Below the pieces are notes generated by a model. That model was not told the DNA's origin. It was given only the letters and a program-made list of their open reading frames with translations, and searched no databases. The translations under genes were made by a program, and so were the position numbers. A stretch of 59,095 nucleotides of DNA, from NCBI GenBank assembly GCA_029821735.1, contig JALGSU010000041.1, positions 1 to 59,095 of the forward strand, read 5' to 3'. This document shows positions 44,896-53,207 of this stretch, piece by piece (within the stretch, counting starts at the first letter, position 1; every line of letters starts with the position of its first letter). The stretch is from Candidatus Zipacnadia bacterium. Lineage in GTDB: Bacteria; Armatimonadota; Zipacnadia; Zipacnadales; UBA5352.

Positions 44896-45303
44896 TCATC
44901 GCTTTCGCTTGCTGGAGCGGGAGGGTTTTCCCGCGAAGATGAGCTTGCTCACATCGGCCAGAGATTCGCCTTCAACCTGGTGCTCCTCGACGACGGCATC
45001 GCGAATGAGACAGCAGGCGGCGAGGAACTTCGGGTTGGCGATCGCGTAGTAGACGCGCTGGCCTTCGCGCCGGTCGTGAACCACTCCGGAGTCCTTGAGC
45101 ACGCGCAGATGCTGCGAGACATTGGGGATCGCGACGCCGATGGCCTCGGCTATGTCGCTGACCGCCATCTCACCGGCGCTGAGCGCACAGACTATCGCTG
45201 CCCGCTGCTCGTTGCCGAGGGCCTTGAAGACCTCCGCGTTCCTGCGGAGGAGTTCGCGAGCCGCGGGCGATGAAAGTGCTTTGTCGTCTTTGCTTATTTG
45301 CAT
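44896..45303 (-). CDS. ArsR-family transcriptional repressor
   Basis: 135 residues from ATG 45303; the longer frame to 45348 would include the promoter. Winged helix-turn-helix: FKALGNEQRAAIVCALSAGE, recognition helix PNVSQHLRVLKDSGVV, wing DRREGQRVYYAI. The ELCVCDL metal site of classical ArsR is absent. Cys39 in the helix before the HTH and the C97-C98 pair in the last helix are candidate sensor residues; Cys39 sits where the persulfide sensors SqrR/BigR keep one of their two Cys, but the second is offset by about 8 residues. The basic tail (KPSRSSKRKR) is unusual. As first gene of the efflux operon it probably represses the pump and is released by the pump's substrate or a thiol-reactive signal. 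Confidence 0.93.
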   Translation of the reverse strand: MQISKDDKALSSPAARELLRRNAEVFKALGNEQRAAIVCALSAGEMAVSDIAEAIGVAIPNVSQHLRVLKDSGVVHDRREGQRVYYAIANPKFLAACCLIRDAVVEEHQVEGESLADVSKLIFAGKPSRSSKRKR

Positions 45304-45305
45304 GA

Positions 45306-45341
45306 TTGCGCAAGTATATAGATTGTCATGGTTAGAGTCAA
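45306..45341 (-). promoter_or_regulatory. Strong sigma70-like promoter with palindromic operator candidate before arsR-like gene
   Basis: Minus strand: TTGACT (45341-45336), a 17-base spacer, then TATACT (45318-45313), five of six consensus bases at each element. The expected transcription start (about 45306) is only 2-4 bases from the ATG at 45303, and no Shine-Dalgarno sequence is present, so the repressor mRNA is predicted to be leaderless or nearly so. A perfect 8-bp palindrome TTGCGCAA (45313-45306) overlaps the end of the -10 box and the start point, a good position for an ArsR-type operator. AT content here is much higher than in the flanking genes. Confidence 0.7.
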
Positions 45342-45381
45342 GCCTCAATCTCGATGTTTTCGCAGGCTTGCGCTGCGGCGG

Positions 45382-47688
45382 TCAGTGCAGTGTGCAGGTG
45401 ATCGAAGCCGATTGGTTGCGGGACGGGTCTTCGGCAACCTTCAGGGACAAGAGGCCGGTTTGCGGGTCGTATAGCCAACCAACTGGGCCTTCAGGAATGG
45501 GTTCGTCGTTGACGGTCACTTGAGCCGGGGCAGACGGCAGGTGCGCCGATATCTCCCAGTCACGGTTCTCGGGCATGCCCTCGTAGTGTCCTGCACGCGG
45601 CGAAACGGTGATGGTCACTTCGTGGGCGGTCGCCTCGCAGGTGATGTGCGTGGTCGCGATCGCACCATCGAGATAGGCGGGGGTGAGGCCGTCGTCTTCG
45701 TAGAGAGTGAACTCGCTGAACTCGTGAGGGAATATCTCCAGGCCGACGCTGCGTGCTTCGATCTGACCGACGTAATCGACCGGGGGCCAGGTGGGGATGA
45801 TGGCGCCAGCTTTGACGAACAATGGCCCGCCGCGGTCGGCGGGAACCGTGCACTGGATTTCCTGAGGGCCTGCGAAGACCTCGCCGGTCCAGTAATCAAT
45901 CCACTGCCCGGCGGGCAGGTAGATGTTGTCGGTGAAGGCGCAGGTGAGCAGCCATTCGCCGAGCATGTATTGCAGCAGGAGCTCGTCGCTGCGTGGGTCT
46001 TCGGGGGCAACGAGCGGCATGGCGCGCATCATCGGCATGCCGCTGCGGGCGGCGACGTGGGCGGCGGAATACAGATACGGCAGGAGGCGGTAGCGGAGGC
46101 GGGCGTAGAACTTGAAGACCGCGTAGATGTCCTCGGGCAGGAACCAGGGCTGGTTGTACTGATGCCAAGAGAGGATCTGCGACCAGGGCTGGAGGAAGCC
46201 GAAGTGGATGCCGGGCAGGTTCCAGACCTGCATGTCGCAACTGGTGTTTGAGTGACCGGACAGGCCGTGGTTGAGGATGCAGGCGAGTGGCTTCTCGGCG
46301 CCGCCGGTGTCACCGGCCCAGGTGGCGGCGTACTGCTGGATGCCTGCGTAGCCGCCGGCGGTGTAGACCATGGCGCGCCGGCCAGTGTGCTCGGTGAAGC
46401 CCTGACTCATCTGCTTGGCCAAGAGCACGGGGTAGAGATTGTGCATCTCCTCATCGTCCATACCGTTGTGCCACTTGCGGTCGGGATGGAAGCAGACCTG
46501 ATTGGCGCCATCCATTTTGAACGCCGCAGCGCCATTGTCGACGAACTTCTCGAGATGGTCGAACCACGCCTCGCCGGGCCTGGTGATGGTGTCCTGGTAC
46601 TTCGGCATGAAGTGCGGGTCTCGGATGATGTCCTCGTCGTAGCGATCATTGGCGAGCAGAGACGCCTGCGGCGAGTCGGTGTCGGCAGCATCGGGCGCCT
46701 CGTCAGTCTTCAGCAGCGCTTCCTCATGTTCGCTCAGGTCGTAGTCACAGCAGAGCCAGAGACTGAGCTTGAAGCCCATCGCGGAGAGTGCGCCGCCGAA
46801 GCCGCCGGGGTCCTGATGGGGCTTCCAGAAAGGCTGGTGGAAGGTCTCGGGGTTCCACTCTTTGTCGACGGAGAAGTCGTAGCGCTCGCTCATCCACCCT
46901 GGCTCGAGGCCGATCGCGTCGAGCGGGATGCCCTCGCTGCGGAAATGGTGGGCCTCGTAGAGTACATCGCGTGCTCGGACGCCGCGCTCATCGCAGACCC
47001 AAGTCAGGCCATAGGCCCACATGGGAAGCAGCGCTGGGCGACCGCTGATCTGTGTGTACCGGTCGAGCAGCTCGGGCAGCGACTGGCCGGCGATGAGGTA
47101 GTAGTCCAGCTCGCCGTGGCGGGCGGCGAGAACAAGGCGGTCGCTGTGCGCGGCGCCTGCGTCGACGTGGTGGAACCAGGTGCTGTTGAGGAAGACTGCC
47201 CATCCGCCTGAACTCATCAGGAACGGGATTGGCGCGTAGCTGACGACATTGCGCAGCACGATCGGTGTCTCGTGTCCGCGCTTGTTGAGCCGGTCGCGGG
47301 TCTCGTCGCCGAGGCCATAGAGGCGCTCGTCGTCGGTCAACAGGAACTCAGCGCGGAAGCCTTCGGTCGCGTCGGAAATCGGTGGCGCGGCGTGCTCGGT
47401 CAGCACCTCACCGCCAGCGTCGCGCAAGATCGCGCGACCATCGGCACGGTCGATACAGAGGCTGACCTGGCCGGTGTCGATGCGCACGGTGCCATCGTCC
47501 TCGATGATTGAGGCGGGCACGTCGGGTGGGTCGTCGCTGACCACACCGTAGCGGACGAGACCGGGCTCGGGGAAGTGCCCATCGTGTCGCAGTCGCAGAC
47601 GGAACACGTGAGGGGAGATGGTGACTACGCGCAGGACGGAGCCGCTGTCGAGAGTGAGGTCGATCGGGCCTGCCTGGGGATTGTCCAT
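45382..47688 (-). CDS. Glycoside hydrolase family 31 (alpha-glucosidase/alpha-xylosidase-like)
   Basis: 768 residues from ATG 47688 with GGAG 6 bases upstream; the frame to 47958 is shadow. There is no signal peptide, so it is cytoplasmic. It has an N-terminal galactose-mutarotase-like domain (residues about 20-210) with ERLYGLGDETRDRLNKRG, a TIM barrel at about 220-600, then GH31 beta-sandwich domains (YLPAGQWIDYWTGEVFAGP). The nucleophile is D393 in AAAFKMDGANQ, and the acid/base is probably D460 in TWAGDTGG. GH31 enzymes remove alpha-linked glucose, xylose, galactose or sulfoquinovose; which one cannot be told here. It ends 78 bp upstream of the repressor start on the same strand and is divergent from a secreted protein gene. 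Confidence 0.93.
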   Translation of the reverse strand: MDNPQAGPIDLTLDSGSVLRVVTISPHVFRLRLRHDGHFPEPGLVRYGVVSDDPPDVPASIIEDDGTVRIDTGQVSLCIDRADGRAILRDAGGEVLTEHAAPPISDATEGFRAEFLLTDDERLYGLGDETRDRLNKRGHETPIVLRNVVSYAPIPFLMSSGGWAVFLNSTWFHHVDAGAAHSDRLVLAARHGELDYYLIAGQSLPELLDRYTQISGRPALLPMWAYGLTWVCDERGVRARDVLYEAHHFRSEGIPLDAIGLEPGWMSERYDFSVDKEWNPETFHQPFWKPHQDPGGFGGALSAMGFKLSLWLCCDYDLSEHEEALLKTDEAPDAADTDSPQASLLANDRYDEDIIRDPHFMPKYQDTITRPGEAWFDHLEKFVDNGAAAFKMDGANQVCFHPDRKWHNGMDDEEMHNLYPVLLAKQMSQGFTEHTGRRAMVYTAGGYAGIQQYAATWAGDTGGAEKPLACILNHGLSGHSNTSCDMQVWNLPGIHFGFLQPWSQILSWHQYNQPWFLPEDIYAVFKFYARLRYRLLPYLYSAAHVAARSGMPMMRAMPLVAPEDPRSDELLLQYMLGEWLLTCAFTDNIYLPAGQWIDYWTGEVFAGPQEIQCTVPADRGGPLFVKAGAIIPTWPPVDYVGQIEARSVGLEIFPHEFSEFTLYEDDGLTPAYLDGAIATTHITCEATAHEVTITVSPRAGHYEGMPENRDWEISAHLPSAPAQVTVNDEPIPEGPVGWLYDPQTGLLSLKVAEDPSRNQSASITCTLH

Positions 47689-47848
47689 TGCCAACTCCTG
47701 ATGTTGCGTGTACTCGGCACTGTGGCGGGCCTTCGCCTGCGAAAGGCAGTTGTCCTCCGCCAAATCGTGCGGCAAGGTGCGCGCGCGGGGTGTGGGGAAA
47801 TTGGGTGTGAATGACTTCGTCCGAGAATGCCGGACTGTGGAGCCGAGC

Positions 47849-50020
47849 ATGAGATCGCGAGTGCTGGCGGTGACGGCGACCGTTCTTGCGCTGAGTATGA
47901 TCGGGGCCGTGACGATCGCTGACCGCGAGGAGCCGGTCAACCATGCGGGTGCCGTCAACGGTGGTCATGTCAGCGGGCCGCAGAACGCCTCCAAGAGCGT
48001 CGGGCCTGTGAACTGCGCGAACGACGGCAAGTTCGACTTTGGCTTCAGCCGCGGCTTCGCGTGGGGGTGGCTGGAGACCCCGACGATCATCACCTTCGCC
48101 GAACCGGCAACGATCGACACTGTTGAACTCATACTCAGTGATCTGCAGGGGCGCACGTACAACTACCGGGTCAGCATCTCGAGGGACGGTGAGCATTGGC
48201 AAACGGTCGCGAACACGTCGGGGCGTGGCGTCAACGGATGGCAGATGCACCGATTCCCGGCGATGGAGACGACCGGTGTGCGTCTGGATTTTGCGGCCAC
48301 ACGGACGTCAGCGCGCAGCTACCATATCGTTGAGGTGGCTGCCTGGCATCTGGGAGAGAGCACGGCCCGCCCGCTGGCCGCTCAGTGGAGCGCGCAGCGA
48401 GAGCGTCGATCGCTTGAGGCATTGCGCTTCCTGGGTGTGTGGCCGGCGCAGGCGGTTCTGAGCGACGTCGAGATTCGGGAGCGCGTGCGGGCGCTGGGCC
48501 CCGCGGAGAGTTTTCGCGAGGAGCTGGGCGACGACCGTGGCGCGGTGTTCATGCGCGATGGCAGGCATGTTCTCGTCGGCATCGACGATGACGGAGACAT
48601 GCCCGCCGATGCGACCGCGGCGGACCTGGACAACGACTGCGTGGCGGTGGACATGAACGCGGACGGGATCATCGATCGCACCATCGATCGTGACGATACG
48701 AATGGGGATGGCGTGGCGGACAGGATGGTCCAGACGTATGGAGACCGCAATACCTGGGGCAACCGCCCGTTCATGGTGGTGATCCGCGACCTCGACCGAG
48801 GTGAGCGCAGCCTGTGGGCGCTGCACGACTGGGGCTACTCGCAGCCGAAGTGCCAGTGGGACTGCGACTTCGGCGGGGACGGCTGGTTCGCGATGTTCCG
48901 TCGAGCAGCGTCAGGAGACGGGTGGGTCGCGACGTTCGAGGCACCGTTTTGCTTCTACGATCCGGACGGAGACGGCCTGGCTGAGGAGACGGTGCGGATC
49001 ACGGCGATCGACACGAAGCTGACCTCGGCCCGGTACGGGATCAACGTCGATAGCGACGTCAGTGAGGGGCAGTTTTACGACTACGACATGGGGCTCACGT
49101 GCCTCGGGTCAGTGGACCTGCCGCCGGACGCGAGCGAGGTGTTCGAGCACCGCAGCGGCGAGAAAGCCGGGCCGTTCCTGGCGTGGGACAAGGCGCGGGA
49201 GACTGTCCGGGGAGCGGCGTGGGAGCGGGCGCTGCTGATATGGGACGAGAACGATCACAACGTCGCGGAGCTTACACGGGGGCCTGAGCGGTGGGAAGGG
49301 ATCATCAACCTGGAGTATGAGGGCTTCCCCCAGGAGGGTGGGCCGCCGACGCTGCGCATGAATAAGCGGTTCGAACTCGACAGCGACTTCTCCGGAGGGA
49401 CGCAACTGTATTGGTGGGCGGCTGACGGGAGGCTGCATCTGTTCGGCGCGGAGATAGGGTCACTGAAGGTTGACTACGACTATGACGGCGCGCCCGAGCT
49501 GGTGGTCGAATACTCGGATGAAGATGCAGACGGGTTCTTCGACATGCGGACGATCTCGTACCCGGGGACGGACATTCCGAACCGTCGGGTGAGGAGACCG
49601 AGCAGTTACGGGCCGATTGGCAGCGATGGCTCAAGCGAGGCGATGACCTACGCGTACAGCTACGGCGCCGTGTCTGAGCCGTGGCGCCAGGCGCTGGGGA
49701 CGTGGACCGGGGATTGCGCAGAGCTGCTGGTGGCGCTGAGGGCGGCGGTGGAGGAGATGGGGCTGCCGGCGCATGCCGGGCCGATGGAGTTTTACCGGGG
49801 GGCGACGCCGGCGGATTTGGCGTTCATCGAGAAGCATCGGGCAAGTGCAGAGGCCCGGCGTTACTACCAGGACATCGCGATTGAGCTGGCCTTCGCGCAG
49901 GGGATCAGCGACGCCCGAGACGCGGGGGCGCAGCCTGGGGAGATTGGCCGGCTGCTGTCGGCGCGGGCGATGAGTGACGCGGGGGACCTGCGTGGCGCAG
50001 CGGCGCGACTGCGGAACTGA
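47849..50020 (+). CDS. Secreted discoidin-like protein with calcium-binding Asp repeats
   Basis: 723 residues from ATG 47849 (GGAG 6 bases upstream); the frame upstream to 47708 is shadow. The signal peptide is about 24 residues (AVTATVLALSMIGAVTIA). Residues about 35-165 form an F5/8 type C (discoidin)-like domain: FAWGWLETPTIITFAEPATIDTVELILSDLQGRTYNYRVSISRDGEHW. Residues about 235-300 and 360-390 hold EF-hand or thrombospondin-3-like calcium loops (DLDNDCVAVDMNADGIIDR, DDTNGDGVADRM, YDPDGDGLAEE), and DYDYDGAPELVVEYSDEDADGFFD lies near 545. The C-terminal 110 residues are helical. A sugar-binding surface protein is likely; no catalytic signature is seen. It is the first gene of a probable + strand operon. 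Confidence 0.75.
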   Translation: MRSRVLAVTATVLALSMIGAVTIADREEPVNHAGAVNGGHVSGPQNASKSVGPVNCANDGKFDFGFSRGFAWGWLETPTIITFAEPATIDTVELILSDLQGRTYNYRVSISRDGEHWQTVANTSGRGVNGWQMHRFPAMETTGVRLDFAATRTSARSYHIVEVAAWHLGESTARPLAAQWSAQRERRSLEALRFLGVWPAQAVLSDVEIRERVRALGPAESFREELGDDRGAVFMRDGRHVLVGIDDDGDMPADATAADLDNDCVAVDMNADGIIDRTIDRDDTNGDGVADRMVQTYGDRNTWGNRPFMVVIRDLDRGERSLWALHDWGYSQPKCQWDCDFGGDGWFAMFRRAASGDGWVATFEAPFCFYDPDGDGLAEETVRITAIDTKLTSARYGINVDSDVSEGQFYDYDMGLTCLGSVDLPPDASEVFEHRSGEKAGPFLAWDKARETVRGAAWERALLIWDENDHNVAELTRGPERWEGIINLEYEGFPQEGGPPTLRMNKRFELDSDFSGGTQLYWWAADGRLHLFGAEIGSLKVDYDYDGAPELVVEYSDEDADGFFDMRTISYPGTDIPNRRVRRPSSYGPIGSDGSSEAMTYAYSYGAVSEPWRQALGTWTGDCAELLVALRAAVEEMGLPAHAGPMEFYRGATPADLAFIEKHRASAEARRYYQDIAIELAFAQGISDARDAGAQPGEIGRLLSARAMSDAGDLRGAAARLRN

Positions 50021-50101
50021 CAGGTGAGGGCGCACGGGCGGCGAAGTGGTGCCAATGCCGGTCAAGACGCAGAGGCGCACTGCCGACTTGAGGAGTTGAA
50101 G

Positions 50102-51064
50102 ATGTCGAAGCGACGCTGGCGCGTACTGAACATGGCGGACATCTCGCTCTTCCCGGACGTCTTCGATGCGCTGGGCCCGATGGCGGAGATCGTGACGCTG
50201 GAGCCGGACGACCAGGTTCTGGCCGACCGGCTGCCGGAGTTCGACGCGTACTTCGTGTCGCTGCACGTGCGGCTGACGCGCGAGATCATCGAGCGCTGCC
50301 CGAAGCTGCGCGTGGTAGTCACCCCGAGCACCGGCCTCGACCACCTCGACCTGGATGCGCTCGAGGAACGAGGCGTGACGCTGCTGTCGCTCAAGTACGA
50401 CGCCGAGTTTCTGGACAGCATTACCTCGACGGCCGAGATGGCGTGGGCGCTGCTGCTGGGTGCGGTGCGCAGACTGCCATGGTCTTTCGAGGCGGCGCGG
50501 CGCGGGGAGTGGGCCCGCGACCGTTTCCGAGGCAGCCAGCTTTCGGGCAAGACGCTCGGGGTGCTTGGCTATGGGCGGCTGGGACGGATCGTGGCGGAGT
50601 ATGCGACCGGCTTCCGGATGCGAGTGATCGCCTGCGATGTGCGTGACGTGAAGCCCGCGGATGGGGTCGAGATGGTCGACTACGATACGCTGCTGGCTGA
50701 ATCGGATGTGCTGTCGCTGCACATCCACCTGACCGAGGAGAACCGCGGATTGATTGACGCGGACGCGTTCGGGAAGATGAAGCCGACGGCATGGCTGATC
50801 AACACCAGCCGAGGCGGGATCATTGACGAAGGCGCGTTCGTTGAGGCACTGGCGAGCGGGCAGATCGCGGGGGCCGGGGTCGATGTGATTGAGGGCGAAT
50901 GGCGGGAGGACCTGCCGAATCATCCGCTGATTCGGTACGCCAACGAACACGAGAACCTGCTCATCGCTCCGCACACGGGCGGCGTGACCTATGAGGCCCA
51001 GCTCATGACCGTTGAGCGCATGATAGGCAAGCTCAAGCAGTTCCTGGAGGCGCAGGATGACTAA
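50102..51064 (+). CDS. D-isomer-specific 2-hydroxyacid dehydrogenase
   Basis: 320 residues, cytoplasmic, from ATG 50102 with GAGG upstream. The substrate domain is residues 1-115 and 290-320, the NAD domain about 116-288. The dinucleotide motif G156-Y-G158-R-L-G161 is followed by D179, which favours NAD over NADP. The catalytic set is visible: R237 in NTSRGGIIDE, an acidic residue in DVIEGE (E264 or E266), and H291 in APHTGG. The enzyme interconverts 2-oxo and D-2-hydroxy acids; phosphoglycerate, glyoxylate or sugar-acid-like substrates are all possible. It overlaps the aldolase gene by 8 bp, so the two are translationally coupled and probably act on the same metabolite or consecutive ones. 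Confidence 0.93.
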   Translation: MSKRRWRVLNMADISLFPDVFDALGPMAEIVTLEPDDQVLADRLPEFDAYFVSLHVRLTREIIERCPKLRVVVTPSTGLDHLDLDALEERGVTLLSLKYDAEFLDSITSTAEMAWALLLGAVRRLPWSFEAARRGEWARDRFRGSQLSGKTLGVLGYGRLGRIVAEYATGFRMRVIACDVRDVKPADGVEMVDYDTLLAESDVLSLHIHLTEENRGLIDADAFGKMKPTAWLINTSRGGIIDEGAFVEALASGQIAGAGVDVIEGEWREDLPNHPLIRYANEHENLLIAPHTGGVTYEAQLMTVERMIGKLKQFLEAQDD

Positions 51065-51833
51065 GAGCGAGACGCTGGGGAAGATCCTCTACCGTGGCTT
51101 CGTGCCCATCGTGATCCAGGACAAGCTGCCGCCGCTGGAGTGTCTGGCGGTGGTGCGCGATGCAGGGATCGAGGCGGTGGAGATATCGTGCCGGCACCCG
51201 GAGGCGCTGACGCTGATCGGGCAGGCGAAGGATCAGTTCCCGGAACTGGCAGTGGGGGCGGCGACACTGCTGGAGGAGGGGCGCATGCGGGACTGGGTGA
51301 ACGCGACGGGGCGACCGGTGCCGACGATCGACGCGGTGGTGGATGCGGGCGCGGATTTCCTGGTTTCGCTACTGCCCTTCAGGCAGACGACGTACGAGAA
51401 GCACTCGGACCAGTGCGTGATCCTCGCGGGCGTCAGCACACCGGGCGAGGGGCAGCAGGCGTTGGACTGGGGCGCGAACCTGCTCAAGTTCGTGAACCCG
51501 AAGCTGCTGGGTGGGCCGGCGTATTTCAAAGGCCTTGACCCGGCTACGTACAAGAGCTTCCCGTTCTTCGTCACCGGTGGAATGCGACCTGAATTGCTGG
51601 CGGACTATGTTGAGGCGAACATCCTGTCCGTGGGCGCGGGCTTTGACCTGATCCTCGGGCCGGAGTACGACGCCATGCAGGCTGATTTCAGGCCGGCGCG
51701 ACTGCGAGAAGCGGCGGTCTCGTATGTGAGTGTGTTCGGGGAGGCGCGGCGGGAGTTCCAGGGCGAGATCCCATTCGACAGCCGAGACGCGGTCGCGATT
51801 GCACAGGCCAGCGGCCGTTGTCTGAACGTTTGA
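51057..51833 (+). CDS. KDPG/KHG aldolase-family protein
   Basis: 258 residues, somewhat longer than the about 213 of E. coli Eda because of a C-terminal extension. GGAGG lies 6 bases before ATG 51057, inside the upstream gene. The expected class I aldolase residues are present: E42 and R46 in VEISCRHPEA, and the Schiff-base Lys K144 in LLKFVNP. Gly-rich phosphate-binding strands follow (FFVTGGMRPELLADYVEANILSVGAG). The family splits 2-keto-3-deoxy sugar acids (or their phosphates) into pyruvate and an aldehyde. With the coupled dehydrogenase and the fucosidase 50 bp downstream, a role in degrading deoxy-sugar acids such as 2-keto-3-deoxyfuconate is attractive but unproven. Confidence 0.88.
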   Translation: MTKSETLGKILYRGFVPIVIQDKLPPLECLAVVRDAGIEAVEISCRHPEALTLIGQAKDQFPELAVGAATLLEEGRMRDWVNATGRPVPTIDAVVDAGADFLVSLLPFRQTTYEKHSDQCVILAGVSTPGEGQQALDWGANLLKFVNPKLLGGPAYFKGLDPATYKSFPFFVTGGMRPELLADYVEANILSVGAGFDLILGPEYDAMQADFRPARLREAAVSYVSVFGEARREFQGEIPFDSRDAVAIAQASGRCLNV

Positions 51834-51883
51834 CCAACGCACGATCAAGCAGCGCCAATCTGCACTGACAGGGAGATGCAGCG

Positions 51884-53198
51884 ATGACCGACGACCGCCC
51901 CGACATCATCGCCGGTGACGATGCCAGCAGCGAGGACGCCGAGCAGCCAGCGTGGCTGGCGGAGCGCCTGGAATGGTTCTCGGACCTGAAGTTCGGACTG
52001 TTCCTGCACTGGGGCCCCTACTGCCAGTGGGGGTGTACTGAGTCATGGCCGCTGGTGGAGGCCGATACGTGGGCGCGTCCGGATGATCTGAAACCGTGGG
52101 TCGAGCGGGGCAAGGATCTCGAACGGTTCCGGCGGGATTACTGGGCGCTGAACGAGACCTTCAGTCCGGTGGATTTTGATCCGAGCAAGTGGGTCGAGGC
52201 GGCTGAAGATGCAGGGATGAAGTACGTGTGTTTCACCACCAAGCACCACGACGGGTTCTGTATGTTCGACACTCGCACGACTGACTACCGCATCACCCAT
52301 CCGGACTGTCCGTTCCATGACGACCCTCGGGCGAATATCGTGAAGCATGTCTTCGACGCGTTCCGGGAGCGGGATTTCGGCATAAGCTGCTATTTCTCGA
52401 AATCTGACTGGCATTCGCCTTACTACTGGTCGCCGGATGCGCCTGCGCCGGACAGGCACCCGAACTACGACACGCTCGCGGACCCGGCGCGCTGGGCGAA
52501 GTTCCGGGAGTTCGTGCACGCGCAGACCGCTGAGCTGATGAGTGAGTACGGGCCGATTGACGCACTGTGGCTGGACGGTGGGCAGGTACGGCCGCCCAAG
52601 CAGGATATCGACATGGCCGGGATGGCCGCGATGGCGCGCTCGCATCAGCCGGGGCTGATCGTCGCCGACCGAACGGTGGGGGGACCGTATGAGAACATAC
52701 TCACGCCGGAGCAGCGCGTGCCAGACGAGCCGCTTGGCAGCGCGTGGGAGTCGTGTCTGACGATGGGCAAGGGCTGGTCATATCGGCCGGATGACGAGTA
52801 CAAGCCGACGCGCGAGTTGCTGCATCTGCTGATCGACATCGTGGCCAAGGGCGGGAACCTGCTGTTGAACATCGGCCCATCGCCGGAGGGCACGCTTGCC
52901 GATGAGGCGCTGGCTCGCCTGCGGGAGATCGGCGAGTGGATGAGCGTGAACGCGGAGGCGGTGCACGGCACGCGGCCGATCGCGCCATACGCGGAGGGGA
53001 ATGTCCGGTACACGAGCAAGGGCGAGACGGTCTACGCGCACGTGCTTGCCGGTGAGGGAGAGGACGGACCGCCGGTGGAGGTTGCTTGGTTACGACGAAC
53101 CGCTGCAGTGGCGGGTCGAGGACGGCAAGGCATATGTGAGCATGCCCGAGGGCGAACTGGGTTGCGAGCACATCTGGGTGCTCAAATACAGTGTGTGA
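51884..53198 (+). CDS. GH29 alpha-L-fucosidase, apparent frameshift near the 3' end
   Basis: Starts at ATG 51884 (GGGAG 8 bases upstream), with no signal peptide, so cytoplasmic. GH29 features: KFGLFLHWGPYCQWG (His42), FDPSKWVEAAEDAGMKYVCFTTKHHDGFCMF, and the nucleophile D231 in DALWLDGGQ; GNLLLNIGPSPEGTLADEA closes the barrel. The frame as read runs on to 53401 inside the next gene, with a nonsense tail after VEVAW. Dropping one base at about 53084-53090 restores the family's terminal domain (LGYDEPLQWRVEDGKAYVSMP ... KYSV) and a stop at 53198, 9 bp before the next start. It removes terminal alpha-L-fucose. The acid/base residue varies in GH29 and I cannot place it. Likely active if the frameshift is a sequencing error. 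Confidence 0.9.
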
Positions 53199-53207
53199 GG
53201 GAGATCG

